Source: Fibrobacter sp. (GTDB taxonomy: Bacteria > Fibrobacterota > Chitinivibrionia > Chitinivibrionales > Chitinispirillaceae). From it: 64,000 bases of DNA. How positions within the stretch are numbered: position 1 is the first letter of the stretch; each line of letters begins with the position of its first letter. The notes below the pieces were generated by a model. The model made no database searches, was not told the DNA's origin, and worked only from the letters and a program-made list of their open reading frames with translations. Shown here piece after piece: positions 45,414-55,498 of this stretch. Location of the stretch: assembly GCA_012519985.1 (NCBI GenBank), contig JAAYPC010000120.1, positions 1 through 64,000 of the forward strand, in the 5' to 3' direction. The position numbers and the translations under genes were made by a program.

Positions 45414-45838
45414 GCTCCAGAAAGAGGTTTTAGGTACTGTGAATCCCTGCTTTGGGAACCAATCTTTTAGTCTTTTAAAAGTCGACTACATAATAATATG
45501 GCCAGCTTATTTCTTCTTATTAGAACTTCCGTTTTCACCCCTCCGGTCTCAGCTACATTTTCATCTTTTTAAGCAAATGAGTCATCCTTTTAGCCAAATG
45601 AGCCATCTTTTTAGGCAAATAAGACTCAATCTAAGGTGCCAGAAAGTGAATCCGGGTTGCCAGACTAAAAATTTCCCCTTAAAGGTCAAAAATGAGAAAA
45701 TCATCGATTTAACCTTCACTGGTTGTTCCATTCCCCGATAATTCTAAACCAGCCAAGAGTTGGTCCCATAATTGCCTTTTTCCCAATTGGACCCCGACCA
45801 TATCAGTTTTCCTGAAATATCCAAAAAGTATAACGGAA
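45414..45838. other. Intergenic region with a short tandem repeat
   Basis: About 425 bp. It contains three imperfect 21-bp units (see next entry). An ORF through this region is not credible because it starts at TTG inside the previous gene and owes its length to the repeat. The start of the PAS gene has no obvious ribosome site other than an A/G-rich stretch. Confidence 0.55.
45562..45624. repeat. 21-bp tandem repeat, three copies
   Basis: Units CATCTTTTTAAGCAAATGAG-T, CATCCTTTTAGCCAAATGAG-C and CATCTTTTTAGGCAAATAAG-A follow without gaps. Differences are point changes only, so the array is old or slowly diverging. Copy number may vary between strains. Confidence 0.75.
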
Positions 45839-47680
45839 ATGAAAAAACATTCGACTCTGACCGATAGCCGTTTTTTCTGGGAAAGATTGCTTCTGTTCGC
45901 GACAGGAGCAGTTCTGAATGGAGTTGCGTGTCTTTTTTTCTATCATTCAAGGCTGCTTTGTTTTCTACTTGTAGAGTTTTTTTTGATAATTCTTATCTGC
46001 TTATTATCGGTTACGGTCAGAAGCTTAATAAAAAGAAGAGCAACACAATTTATTGTTATGTCAAAAAGAGTTTCAGATCTGGAAATTATTCTGGAAAATA
46101 TTCCATCAGTGGTAATTGGATTGGACAAGAACGGTGGAATTACCTTCGCTAACAAAGCAGCAGAAAAGATACTGGAGAACAGTGAAGCAGAGGTTCTTAA
46201 GAAGAATCTGAACGAATTTGTAAGATCCACCGATGAATCAGACAAGCAATTGTCAGGGCTTGTAAAAAGTATCAGATCTATAAAGGAACCAGTTTATTTC
46301 AATGATAGAAAAATAGAATCCATATCTTCAAAAAACTACTTGATAAGCGGTTTTATCTGTCCTGTGCATTACAGTGGGTCTACCAATGCATTACTGATTT
46401 TTAATGATGAAACAGAAAGAAAGTTGAAAGAATATGATTTATTTATTAACTCTGATAAGTTAAAAAGGCGTTATGAAGTTTTACGAAAAACACTTTCAGT
46501 ATTACCTTTAGGGGTGCTGGTTACCGACCCAGAGACATCAGAGGTTATTTATGCCAATAAAATGTTCAGGGAAATTCACGATATTCCACCAGATGTTCCG
46601 GTTTCCAGGAGCACTCTTTTTAAACTGATGTCTTCTAGCCTATCCTACCGTCAATACTTGATCAATTCGCATAGCAGCACACATATAACCTCAGATGCAG
46701 ATAGCAGTTGGTCAACTAACAGCTTTTTTACCAGAAATGGAGAGAGTCGTACAATCCGACTTAACAGCCGCCAAAGTCCCGAATCAAAAATAAAGATAAT
46801 CTCTGTTATCGAAGAGAAGGGGCGGGATCATAATAAAAAATTCTTCAATAAGCTCAAAGAAGATTACGAATGTGTTTTAGAAAGAAGTGTTGATGGTATA
46901 GTGATCGTTGACAATTTGGGAAAAGTTGTCTGCTGGAACGCTGAAATGGTTCATTTAACCGGAATAGACTATTCAGATGCACTAAACAGACCGGTCTGGG
47001 AGATTGATTCTAAGATCATAAGAAGTGAAAAAGAAATAAACCCTCACGACATGGTTTTTGATTTTTTAAAATCGGTCAAAAAGTTTTCATCATTTTCCGC
47101 GAAAAAACAGGAGCAAAAAACAGAAATAAAAAGAATTATAAATCTATGCAGTAAAGAGGTTTCACTGGTAAAAATTTTTCATAATTTTTATACGGTTGAT
47201 AATTGCGTGAGAGTATGCAGGATATACCGGAACATGAGCCAGCTTTTGGATGTTCAGAGACAATTAATCAATCAAAAGGCTTTCATATCGAATCTGCTGA
47301 CAGTTTCTGTAAATTTGCTCTATATCTATGATTTGTCAGAAAGAAGACTTATTTTTATCAGCAGTTCCCTAAAAAGAAACGATGCTGGTTCGATGGTTTA
47401 TTTTGATAAAGGATTACCGGAAATATCATCTGTTCATCCTGATGATATCGATTCGTTTCTGCATTATCAGAAAAATCTGAAAATGAGAAAAAACAATGAG
47501 TTGAGTCATATTCTATATAGAGCAGATTGTTGCAATGGTCAATGGAAATGGGTTTTGCGTCGTGATATGATTTATTCCAGAAACAAAGATGGTTCTGTAA
47601 AGCAGGTGCTGGGTTCAATTACCAATATTACCATGCCGGAAAAAATGGAAAATTCAATTAAGAGTTCAGAAGCAAGTTAG
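45839..47680 (+). CDS. Membrane protein with four PAS domains and no output domain
   Basis: Protein of 613 aa. Two membrane helices (about 18-36 and 40-62) are followed by four PAS-like domains opening near EIILENIPSVVIGLDKNGG, RKTLSVLPLGVLVTDPET, VLERSVDGIVIVDNLGK and NLLYIYDLSERRLIF. The chain ends after the last PAC segment (GSITNITMP) with no HisKA, GGDEF or other effector. It may be a true regulator that signals by contact, or a kinase gene truncated at its 3' end. The next gene is a CheY-like receiver. Confidence 0.75.
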   Translation: MKKHSTLTDSRFFWERLLLFATGAVLNGVACLFFYHSRLLCFLLVEFFLIILICLLSVTVRSLIKRRATQFIVMSKRVSDLEIILENIPSVVIGLDKNGGITFANKAAEKILENSEAEVLKKNLNEFVRSTDESDKQLSGLVKSIRSIKEPVYFNDRKIESISSKNYLISGFICPVHYSGSTNALLIFNDETERKLKEYDLFINSDKLKRRYEVLRKTLSVLPLGVLVTDPETSEVIYANKMFREIHDIPPDVPVSRSTLFKLMSSSLSYRQYLINSHSSTHITSDADSSWSTNSFFTRNGESRTIRLNSRQSPESKIKIISVIEEKGRDHNKKFFNKLKEDYECVLERSVDGIVIVDNLGKVVCWNAEMVHLTGIDYSDALNRPVWEIDSKIIRSEKEINPHDMVFDFLKSVKKFSSFSAKKQEQKTEIKRIINLCSKEVSLVKIFHNFYTVDNCVRVCRIYRNMSQLLDVQRQLINQKAFISNLLTVSVNLLYIYDLSERRLIFISSSLKRNDAGSMVYFDKGLPEISSVHPDDIDSFLHYQKNLKMRKNNELSHILYRADCCNGQWKWVLRRDMIYSRNKDGSVKQVLGSITNITMPEKMENSIKSSEAS

Positions 47681-47760
47681 CAAAGAAAAACAGTCGAAAT
47701 TTACAAAACACAGAAATCATCGGTAAAAAAAATTCTGTAAATCCAATAAAGGATTTAAGC

Positions 47761-48135
47761 ATGGCTGTAAAGGTAGTAGTCATTGAAGATGAGGAATTTC
47801 TTACCGAGCTTATCAGGGTTAATCTGAGGCTTCGAGGAATAGATGTCACTACCGCAGAATATGGAGAGGATGGATATGCCAAGGTTCTTGAAATAAAACC
47901 GGATTTAATTCTGCTGGATGCCAGGCTTCCCGACATTGATGGCTGGGAGATTTGCAAACGAATTAAAAGCAATGATGAAATCAATATGATTCCAGTGGTA
48001 TTTGTTACGGCTGCAGCGCAGGAAAGTGACAGGTTGAGAGCAAAAGAGGCTGGAGCAGACGGGTTTCTGGCAAAACCTTTTCAGATTACAGAATTGTTGA
48101 ATACCATAAAGAAATATTCGGTTTCATCCGGGTGA
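47761..48135 (+). CDS. CheY-like single-domain response regulator
   Basis: Receiver of 124 aa with the acidic pocket (E9, D10, E11), D53 in LLDARLPD, T83 and K105 in LAKPF, so fully phosphorylatable. It begins 80 bp after the PAS protein and is likely its partner through an unlinked kinase. No DNA-binding domain. Confidence 0.88.
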   Translation: MAVKVVVIEDEEFLTELIRVNLRLRGIDVTTAEYGEDGYAKVLEIKPDLILLDARLPDIDGWEICKRIKSNDEINMIPVVFVTAAAQESDRLRAKEAGADGFLAKPFQITELLNTIKKYSVSSG

Positions 48136-48152
48136 AGAGTATGTGTAGTGAG

Positions 48153-48185
48153 TAGTGTCTGTCCGGAAACTACGGACAGACACTA
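48153..48185. terminator. Bidirectional terminator between receiver and PPi-PFK genes
   Basis: Perfect 13-bp stem TAGTGTCTGTCCG / CGGACAGACACTA with a 7-nt loop, between the two convergent stops, and followed by A/T-rich sequence including TTTTTT. Confidence 0.75.
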
Positions 48186-48229
48186 TATAAAGAAAATATT
48201 TTTTAATTAAACCTGGGATATCTGCTATG

Positions 48230-49891
48230 TTAAATCGCAGTGTGTTCCAGTGTGATTGTTTCGCTGGCCAGATCACAGACTTCACTGGGCCCAAAGTACT
48301 GGATGGGACCAGGATAAAGGTATTCATCATTGATAGCCCAATTGTCGCGATTAGCTGCGAAGTACTGGAATGGTTTCTGGTTCAGCTCCACCAGAGCCTT
48401 TTTAATCACCGGTTTATTTTTACCGTGACGTCGTTCCAGGTTCATCATCATGGTAAGTGGAATCCCGCCTGCTATCCACTGGTCTGCAGACTTGGTGAGA
48501 TTGCGCACAGAAGAGATGTAACCGGTTTTTCCTGAGCCAATCAAAGCTGAAGCGGTGTATCCGAGGCTATAGCAGTAATCGGCGTCGAAATTGGATGGAG
48601 CTGCGCAGCGGCCTTCATAACCCAGAAAATGGTTTTGAGTAGAGAATTTCCCTTTGAATTCGCCTTTTGCTTTCCATTCACGAAGCAGGTCTCCAACCAG
48701 ATCGATAAGCAGTTTTTCGGTTTCGATCTTTGATACCTGAACATTTCCATGGGGATCACGATCGGCCAGTAGCTGCATTTGTATGGTCTTAGGAAGAATG
48801 GAGAAGGCTTTTGAAGAATCCGAAGAGAGTTTGCTGTTAACAAACTGAAACTTGTCATCATCGCCAAGCGAGTCAAAATATGCAGCATTGTCAGCCAGAA
48901 TATCATTAAGCTCACTGATGAGTTTTTTCATTTCAGGGATAAATTCAATAAGACCTTCGGGAACCAAAAGAGTGCCGAAATCTTTGCCGGCATCGGATCT
49001 TTTTTTCACCAAAGTTGCAATGTCATTTACTATTTCCCGCAGAGTGGTTTGTTTTTGGGCTATCTCTTCGGAAATTATGGTGTAGTTGACATGGGTTTTA
49101 AGGGCGCATTCCAAAGCAATGTGAGAGGCGCTTCGCCCCATCAGTTTGATAAAATGCCAATACTTCTTAGCCGAATTTGCATCACGCTGGATATTGCCGA
49201 TGATTTCGGAGTAGACTTTGGTAGCGGTATCAAAGCCGAAAGAAGTCTCGATCCATTCGTTTTTGAGATCTCCATCGATTGTTTTAGGACATCCAATCAC
49301 TAAAATACCGCTGTTTTTTTTCATACAATATTCAGCCAGCATACAGGCATTGGTGTTGGAGTCATCGCCACCGATAATTACCACTGCAGAAATGCCCAGG
49401 GATTTGCAGTTTGCAATAACCTTATCAAACTGCTCTTCCTTTTCCAGTTTTGTACGACCGGAACCGATGATATCGAAGCCACCGGTATTGCGGTATTCAT
49501 CGATGATTTTGTCATCAAATTTTACATACTTATTATCTATCAGGCCGCTGGGACCACCAAGAAATCCAAAAAGTTCGTTATCGGAATTCATGTTTTTGAG
49601 CCCATCATAGAGGCCTGCGATTACGTTGTGACCACCGGGAGCCTGACCACCGGAGAGAATGACACCGGCTTTTATGGCAGGTTTTTTCTGATCCGATTCT
49701 GATTCGAATGTAACTACAGGCAGCCCATAGGTGTTAGGAAAAAGAGCCTTGATCTCGAACTGATCAGCAACAGACTGAGTAGGTCCTCCAATAGTCGCTT
49801 TGACATTACTTCCAAACTGGGCCAGCACTTTTGGAAGTTTGGGTTTATAGGCAGCACGTGCTGCTTGAAGAGGAGAAATTGGTTTTGACAT
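48230..49891 (-). CDS. pfp: Diphosphate-fructose-6-phosphate 1-phosphotransferase
   Basis: PPi-dependent phosphofructokinase, a reversible glycolytic step that saves ATP. The 553-aa length is that of the long plant/spirochaete-type clade. GGDDSN (174-179) carries the Asp that selects pyrophosphate over ATP, and PKTIDGDLK (202-210) is the substrate loop. A family II pyrophosphatase gene in the same window suggests active pyrophosphate handling. The family call is firm. Confidence 0.92.
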   Translation of the reverse strand: MSKPISPLQAARAAYKPKLPKVLAQFGSNVKATIGGPTQSVADQFEIKALFPNTYGLPVVTFESESDQKKPAIKAGVILSGGQAPGGHNVIAGLYDGLKNMNSDNELFGFLGGPSGLIDNKYVKFDDKIIDEYRNTGGFDIIGSGRTKLEKEEQFDKVIANCKSLGISAVVIIGGDDSNTNACMLAEYCMKKNSGILVIGCPKTIDGDLKNEWIETSFGFDTATKVYSEIIGNIQRDANSAKKYWHFIKLMGRSASHIALECALKTHVNYTIISEEIAQKQTTLREIVNDIATLVKKRSDAGKDFGTLLVPEGLIEFIPEMKKLISELNDILADNAAYFDSLGDDDKFQFVNSKLSSDSSKAFSILPKTIQMQLLADRDPHGNVQVSKIETEKLLIDLVGDLLREWKAKGEFKGKFSTQNHFLGYEGRCAAPSNFDADYCYSLGYTASALIGSGKTGYISSVRNLTKSADQWIAGGIPLTMMMNLERRHGKNKPVIKKALVELNQKPFQYFAANRDNWAINDEYLYPGPIQYFGPSEVCDLASETITLEHTAI

Positions 49892-50147
49892 TTTTAGGCC
49901 ATCCTTTTTGGCTGATAGTTAATAATTCTGAAGATTTTTCGATTAAAACATAGGAAAATAATTAATAATCATTACCTGGGCAGAAGTTAATAACAGGATT
50001 TTAAGCTAGAAATTATCTCTTCGTTGATTTTTTTAAGAACAGATGGGTTAGAAAGAAAATGGTCTTTGATTTGGTATTTAAATGTATTTTCACTGGTTAT
50101 CTATGGGAAACTGAACTTATTAAAATATCAGGAGAATCGGATAAAGG

Positions 50148-51575
50148 ATGTTTTACATAACTACTACACTTCCTTATGCTAATTCTGTGCCACACGTGGG
50201 ACATGCAATTGAGTTTTTTCAGGCAGATGCATACGCCCGGTACTTCAGAAAAAAACTGGGTGAAAAGAAGGTCTTTTTTAATGTTGGCGTAGACGAGCAT
50301 GGCTTGAAGGTTTTTACTACTGCCAGAGAGCATGATAAGAGTGTAAAGCAGTATCTGGATGAGCTGGTGCCCAAGTGGAAGGAGTTCTGTGAAAAGTTTC
50401 GCATCAGTAATGATTATTTCTATCGTACCTCTGATCCCGATCACCATCAGGGGGCACAGCGGGTTTGGAAACGCTGCCTGGAGAAAGGTGATATTTACAA
50501 GAAGTACTATGAAGGTTATTACTGTGTGGGTTGCGAGGCTTTTCTTCTGGAGCGGGATCTTGTGGATGGTAAATGTCCCAACCATGGAGCAGCTCCGGTT
50601 CGTCAATCGGAAGAAAATTACTTTTTCAGATTATCAAAATATTCCGGAGCCATACTGGAATACCTGCAGAACAACCCCGATTTTCTGAAACCTGAAGCAA
50701 AGATGCAGGAGTTGACAAATTTTGTAAAGAACATGGAAGATATCAGTATTTCCCGTTCCAGAACCAATCTTCCCTGGGGAATAGAGGTTCCTGATGATCC
50801 GGAACATACCATGTACGTATGGTTTGATGCATTGACCAATTATATCAGGGTCCTGGGTTTTGACAATGATATGGAACGTTTCAACAACTGGTGGCCTGGA
50901 GTTCAGATCTGCGGACCGGACAACTTAAGGTTTCAGGGAGCAATATGGCAGGGAATGCTGGCTTCGCTTGGCCTGCCCTTTACCAAAAAGTTGCTTGTTC
51001 ATGGCACTATTCTGGGACCCGATGGACAGAAGATGTCCAAGTCTATGGGAAATGTGGTTTCTCCGCTGGAGCAATATGAAAAATACGGATCCGATGTTTG
51101 TCGTTTCTATATGTTAGGAGTACTGAGACCTTATTCGGACTGCAGTTATCGGGAGGAAGACCTTAAGGATGCTTACAATGCACAACTGGCCAATAATTAT
51201 GGTAATCTTTTAAATCGGGTCATTCACCTGGGTAACATAAAAGAGATCGATCTGTTCGATAAATCCAGTATTTCTGCCGAGTTCAATGAAATTGTGGGAG
51301 GTTACAGGGATCAGATAGAGAAAGCTTACGAGAGTTTCGAAATCCATGATGCTGTCAGGTTGATTGGAGAGCTGGTCTCTCTGGGTAATCAGCATATTCA
51401 TGAGAAAGAACCATGGAGACAGAAGCCCGAACTGGCAAAAATCACTCTTAATAATGTTTCTGCATTGGTCCAGATGGCCACCGAATTTTATGAACCGATA
51501 ATACCAGATGGGGCGCAAAAGGCAATGGAAGCATTGCGCAAGAAAGAAAAGATCATCTTGTATCCCAGAATCTGA
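50148..51575 (+). CDS. metG: Methionyl-tRNA synthetase
   Basis: Charges tRNA-Met. The 475-aa short form has HVGHA (the HIGH motif), a single zinc knuckle CVGC...C, and KMSKS in GQKMSKSMGN near residue 300. It lacks the C-terminal EMAP/tRNA-binding domain of long MetG. The gene runs 18 bp before the hisC-like gene, so the two may be co-transcribed. Confidence 0.95.
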   Translation: MFYITTTLPYANSVPHVGHAIEFFQADAYARYFRKKLGEKKVFFNVGVDEHGLKVFTTAREHDKSVKQYLDELVPKWKEFCEKFRISNDYFYRTSDPDHHQGAQRVWKRCLEKGDIYKKYYEGYYCVGCEAFLLERDLVDGKCPNHGAAPVRQSEENYFFRLSKYSGAILEYLQNNPDFLKPEAKMQELTNFVKNMEDISISRSRTNLPWGIEVPDDPEHTMYVWFDALTNYIRVLGFDNDMERFNNWWPGVQICGPDNLRFQGAIWQGMLASLGLPFTKKLLVHGTILGPDGQKMSKSMGNVVSPLEQYEKYGSDVCRFYMLGVLRPYSDCSYREEDLKDAYNAQLANNYGNLLNRVIHLGNIKEIDLFDKSSISAEFNEIVGGYRDQIEKAYESFEIHDAVRLIGELVSLGNQHIHEKEPWRQKPELAKITLNNVSALVQMATEFYEPIIPDGAQKAMEALRKKEKIILYPRI

Positions 51576-51593
51576 ATTTATTATGGAGAAAAA

Positions 51594-52661
51594 ATGAGCA
51601 GATATTGGAATAGTACAATTAAAAATCTGAAGCCTTATGTTCCTGGAGAACAGCCTAAAGACAAACGATATATCAAGTTAAATACAAATGAAAATCCCTA
51701 TCCGCCATCACCCAGAGTCATCGAGACAATAAAAACTGCAGCTAATGAAGATTTACGACTCTACCCTGACCCCAACGGAGACGAATTACGTAAAGTTATA
51801 GCCAGCTATTATGGGATTGATACAGAGCAGGTTTTTGTGGGGAATGGCTCTGATGAAATTCTGGGATTTACTTTCGGAGCTTTTTTCGATGCTGATAATC
51901 CGATTCTGTTTCCGGATATAACTTACAGTTTTTATCCGGTTTATGCAAATCTCTTTCATCTGAATTATAAGACAATACCGTTAGATGAGTCATTTGCAAT
52001 TTGCGAGGAGCAGTATCTGATTGAGAATGGAGGGATTATTATTCCCAATCCAAACGCTCCCACATCCAGGTATCTCTCTCATCAGCAGATCCTAAAAATG
52101 GCAGAGTATAATTGCAAATGTGGCAAGCTGGTTGTAATCGATGAGGCTTATGTTGATTTTGGCGGTGAATCGGTTGCTAAATATATCCGGGATTATCCAA
52201 ATTTACTGGTAATTCAGACTCTATCCAAAGCAAGATCTCTGGCTGGAATGAGAATCGGTTTCGCGCTGGGAAGTGAAGAGATTATGCAGGGGCTTAACCG
52301 GATTAAAAATTCGTTTAACTCCTATACTCTGGATAGATTGGCGCTGGTAGCGGCCAAAGAAGCTTTCTTGGACAAGCAATATTTTGAGGAAGTGACAAAG
52401 AAAGTAATAAATACCCGGGAATGGGTTGTAAGCAGGTTAAGAGCAGCAGATTGTACAGTGATGGAATCCAGAGCTAATTTCATATTCATGAGTCATCCTG
52501 CTGTAACAGCAGAAGAATTATTCGGAAAACTAAGGGAACGTGGAATACTGGTACGATACTTCAATCTTCCCAGAATAAATAACTTTTTACGAGTGAGCAT
52601 TGGAACTGATGAACAGATGAAAATGTTTTGTGAAGCAGTAGAAGAAATTGGAAATATGTAA
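51594..52661 (+). CDS. hisC: Histidinol-phosphate aminotransferase-like PLP enzyme
   Basis: Fold-type I aminotransferase of 355 aa. IKLNTNENPYPPSP opens the family, and the PLP Lys lies in QTLSKARSLAGMRIGFALG near residue 212. D in VVIDEAYVDF contacts the ring nitrogen. No other his gene is nearby, so the enzyme could also act on aromatic amino acids; the gene symbol is provisional. It follows metG by 18 bp. Confidence 0.82.
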   Translation: MSRYWNSTIKNLKPYVPGEQPKDKRYIKLNTNENPYPPSPRVIETIKTAANEDLRLYPDPNGDELRKVIASYYGIDTEQVFVGNGSDEILGFTFGAFFDADNPILFPDITYSFYPVYANLFHLNYKTIPLDESFAICEEQYLIENGGIIIPNPNAPTSRYLSHQQILKMAEYNCKCGKLVVIDEAYVDFGGESVAKYIRDYPNLLVIQTLSKARSLAGMRIGFALGSEEIMQGLNRIKNSFNSYTLDRLALVAAKEAFLDKQYFEEVTKKVINTREWVVSRLRAADCTVMESRANFIFMSHPAVTAEELFGKLRERGILVRYFNLPRINNFLRVSIGTDEQMKMFCEAVEEIGNM

Positions 52662-52748
52662 GTTCTGCAAACAAATCAGACGATCTGTTTTTCCGCAAAC
52701 GACAAACCTTAAATACAAAGTGTAATCCTGTATATCAAAGAGGAGTTG

Positions 52749-54101
52749 ATGGATCAGTTAGAACTCAATCCAATTTACATTGCCGGACATTTGAATCCTG
52801 ACATAGATTCCATTGCATCTGCGATGGGATATGCCTGGTTGTTGCACGAGCGGGATGGCAAAAATGCCATAGCTGTAAGGACCGGTTCATTGACCGCTCA
52901 GACCTCATGGTTATTGCAGACATTGGGGCTGGAACCACCGATGCTATTAAATGACGCATCTCCCAGGTTTAATCGCATAGCAAGACCTCTTCCGCCAATA
53001 TTGCCAGACCGGCCTTTACATGAAGCACTTTCCATTATTTCATCGTATTCGATAGGTGTTCCAATTGTAGGCTCCGACAATGTTCCGCTGGGATTAGTTA
53101 CCGGGGGAAGTGTCTTTAAGCTGCTTTCAAATCAGATCAGAACCCTGGTTGATTTTGAGAAAGTATCGGTAGCCACTCTTTTGTCTATTAAATGCAGAGA
53201 ATCCATGGATCCTGAAGTTCCGAGATTTCCTTTATCGATGCGGGTAAGTGATGCCAGAAGGAAGGTTTTAAATGAGGAGCGTAATGATTTTATTGTTACC
53301 AGGGATGATGGGACATATTTTGGGGTTTGCAGATCACCCGATGTGCTGACACCGCCAAAAATGCAACTGATTCTGGTGGATCACAATGAAGTTTCACAGT
53401 CGATCAGGGCACTAGAAGAAGCAGAACTGATAGAGGTGATTGATCATCACAGGGTTGGGACACAATCCACAATAACCCCTATACCTTTTTATATCGATTG
53501 TGTTGGAAGCACATCGACTCTGATTAGTGAAAGGATAATAGCTTCGGGATTAATGCCACCACCTGCCATTGTAGCATTACTTCTGGCTGGAGTGATCTCA
53601 GATACATTGCTTCTTGCATCTCCGACCACCACTAAAAGGGATCATATAATTGTGGAACGTTTGATGGAGCTGGTAAGAAAAAGTGGAATTTTACCTTATA
53701 AGGATCATAAGGAATTTGGAGATGCTTTATTCTCAGTAAGTTCAAGCCTGTCGGTTTTGTCCCCTGACAAGATAGTAACCACCGATCTGAAGCTATACAA
53801 TATGAATGAAAAGCAATTTGGTTTAGCACAGATTGAAGTGGGAAATCTTAATGAGCTTGGTCCCAGGGTAAAGGAAATTTCAGAAGCATTGGAAGAGTTA
53901 TGTGAATCAAAGGGATTAGAGTTTGCGGTACTAATGGTAACCGATGTGGTCAGGGCCAACAGCAGGTTGGTAGTAGCGGGGAATCAGGCATTATTGAAAG
54001 ATCTTCCGTATACGCCATTAGCTGACCATACAATGGATGCTACCGGTATAGTCAGTCGTAAAAAGCAGTTGCTGCCAGTGATTTTGGGATTTCTGGAATA
54101 A
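52749..54101 (+). CDS. ppaC: Manganese-dependent inorganic pyrophosphatase with CBS domains
   Basis: Family II (DHH) pyrophosphatase, 450 aa. The catalytic metal motifs are GHLNPDIDS near the start and DHHRVG in the second half. Between them are two CBS-like segments (GVPIVGSDNVPLGLVTG and the following one ending in FGVCRSPDVLTPP) but no room for a DRTGG domain. CBS pyrophosphatases are tuned by adenine nucleotides. ATG 52749 fits the AGGAG three bases upstream better than TTG 52746. Confidence 0.85.
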   Translation: MDQLELNPIYIAGHLNPDIDSIASAMGYAWLLHERDGKNAIAVRTGSLTAQTSWLLQTLGLEPPMLLNDASPRFNRIARPLPPILPDRPLHEALSIISSYSIGVPIVGSDNVPLGLVTGGSVFKLLSNQIRTLVDFEKVSVATLLSIKCRESMDPEVPRFPLSMRVSDARRKVLNEERNDFIVTRDDGTYFGVCRSPDVLTPPKMQLILVDHNEVSQSIRALEEAELIEVIDHHRVGTQSTITPIPFYIDCVGSTSTLISERIIASGLMPPPAIVALLLAGVISDTLLLASPTTTKRDHIIVERLMELVRKSGILPYKDHKEFGDALFSVSSSLSVLSPDKIVTTDLKLYNMNEKQFGLAQIEVGNLNELGPRVKEISEALEELCESKGLEFAVLMVTDVVRANSRLVVAGNQALLKDLPYTPLADHTMDATGIVSRKKQLLPVILGFLE

Positions 54102-54273
54102 TACTTATTTAACATCCAATATTGAACTATAACCAACGCAGAGATTTGCAGTAGCATGAATCCTTGCGTTTTTTTATGCCTTGAGCTTGATTTTCTGAAC
54201 TCTGCTAGAAAGTCTTGCTGGTCGTTTATTTGCAGGTCTTCAATTACAGTGACTTTAAAAAGAGTTTCTGTAT

Positions 54274-55413
54274 ATGAAGAAAAACCGGCTTCTGGAATTG
54301 GATGCATTACGAGGAATAGCTGCTCTGGCCGTTGTAGTGTATCACTACTTTTACCGATATAATGAATTGCACAACCGGCCAGATGATATCCTCAACTGGG
54401 TGTATTTTGGAAAATACGGAGCACAATTCTTTTTTATTATTAGCGGGTTTGTTATATACTGGACATTGAGTAGAGTGGATAAACCCCTGGATTTTCTGAT
54501 ATCCAGGTTTTCAAGGTTATACCCGGTATATTGGGTAGCAGTTATAATCACCTTTTCTATTGTGGCAATTACAGGACTCCCTGGAAAAGAGGTATCAATC
54601 TATGAGGCGTTATGCAACCTGTTGATGTTTCATGAATATTTCAAGATACCCCACGTGGACGGGGTTTACTGGACATTGACAGTAGAGCTGACATTTTACT
54701 TCTGGATTTTCATACTTTATCTGAGCAGACAATTGAAATGGGCAGAATACTGGATGTTACCGGTTTTAATGGTGGCAGTCCTGCAATCGACCGGTTTTTT
54801 CAAATTACCTGAGATAGTAAATAAAATTTTTATTACTTATCATATAAGTTTTTTCATTGCAGGGATCTCTTTTTATAAGATTATCAATAAAACTTCGGAC
54901 AGATTCACGATTCCTCTGATTTTAATCTCGCTTGTTTCAACCGCATTTATAATATCTTTCAAGCATTTTCTGGTTTTTTCATTTTTTTATACCGGTTTTT
55001 ATCTGGCAATATCTGGTAGATTGAGATTTTTATCCTTTAAGCCATTCGTTTTTTTGGGAGGCATCTCCTACTCATTATATTTAATACATCAAAATGTCGG
55101 ATTTGTGATTTTAAACAAATTTTCCGAAAACCAATTACCTACAGCACCAGGTGCTTTTCTATCGATTGTTCTTTGTGTTATAGCTGCTTCTTTATTAAAC
55201 AGGTATGTAGAAAAGCCGGCACTCTCAGCGATAAGAGAGTTTTACAGAAGCAATCGGAGAATGAAGCAGATTGCAGATATGTTCGCTTTTAACAGGCAAA
55301 ACGTATCATCTGTTTTGGTTTCTGACAAGCAAACTCATGGGAAGATCGGCCGGACTCAGGAGCTCTCCTCTTCTTCTGCGGGTCAGGAGCAATCTAAATC
55401 CGATTCAGAGTAA
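54274..55413 (+). CDS. OafA/YrhL-type acyltransferase 3 membrane protein
   Basis: Integral membrane acyltransferase of 379 aa. LLELDALRGIAALAVVVYHYF gives the catalytic His, and VDGVYWTLTVELTFYFW contains the conserved Trp/Glu region. About ten hydrophobic helices follow, then a polar C-terminal tail. Such proteins add acetyl or other acyl groups to surface glycans, here perhaps those of the 18-22 kb cluster. Confidence 0.88.
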   Translation: MKKNRLLELDALRGIAALAVVVYHYFYRYNELHNRPDDILNWVYFGKYGAQFFFIISGFVIYWTLSRVDKPLDFLISRFSRLYPVYWVAVIITFSIVAITGLPGKEVSIYEALCNLLMFHEYFKIPHVDGVYWTLTVELTFYFWIFILYLSRQLKWAEYWMLPVLMVAVLQSTGFFKLPEIVNKIFITYHISFFIAGISFYKIINKTSDRFTIPLILISLVSTAFIISFKHFLVFSFFYTGFYLAISGRLRFLSFKPFVFLGGISYSLYLIHQNVGFVILNKFSENQLPTAPGAFLSIVLCVIAASLLNRYVEKPALSAIREFYRSNRRMKQIADMFAFNRQNVSSVLVSDKQTHGKIGRTQELSSSSAGQEQSKSDSE

Positions 55414-55441
55414 AAGGCCAAAGGAAAAATCTAGTTCGAAT

Positions 55442-55481
55442 CTGATAAAAAGTCGTTTGTTAAAAAACAACTTTTTATCAG
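55442..55481. terminator. Bidirectional hairpin terminator
   Basis: CTGATAAAAAGT (55442-55453) pairs perfectly with ACTTTTTATCAG (55470-55481), with four inner pairs after one mismatch. It lies between the acyltransferase stop and the convergent 86-aa gene. Confidence 0.7.
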
Positions 55482-55498
55482 AAATTTTCTCTTCAGCT

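Noticed and set aside
45394-45741. 115-aa plus-strand ORF after the exported protein gene
   Set aside because: It begins at TTG inside the previous gene, has no ribosome site, and its length comes from the 21-bp repeat.
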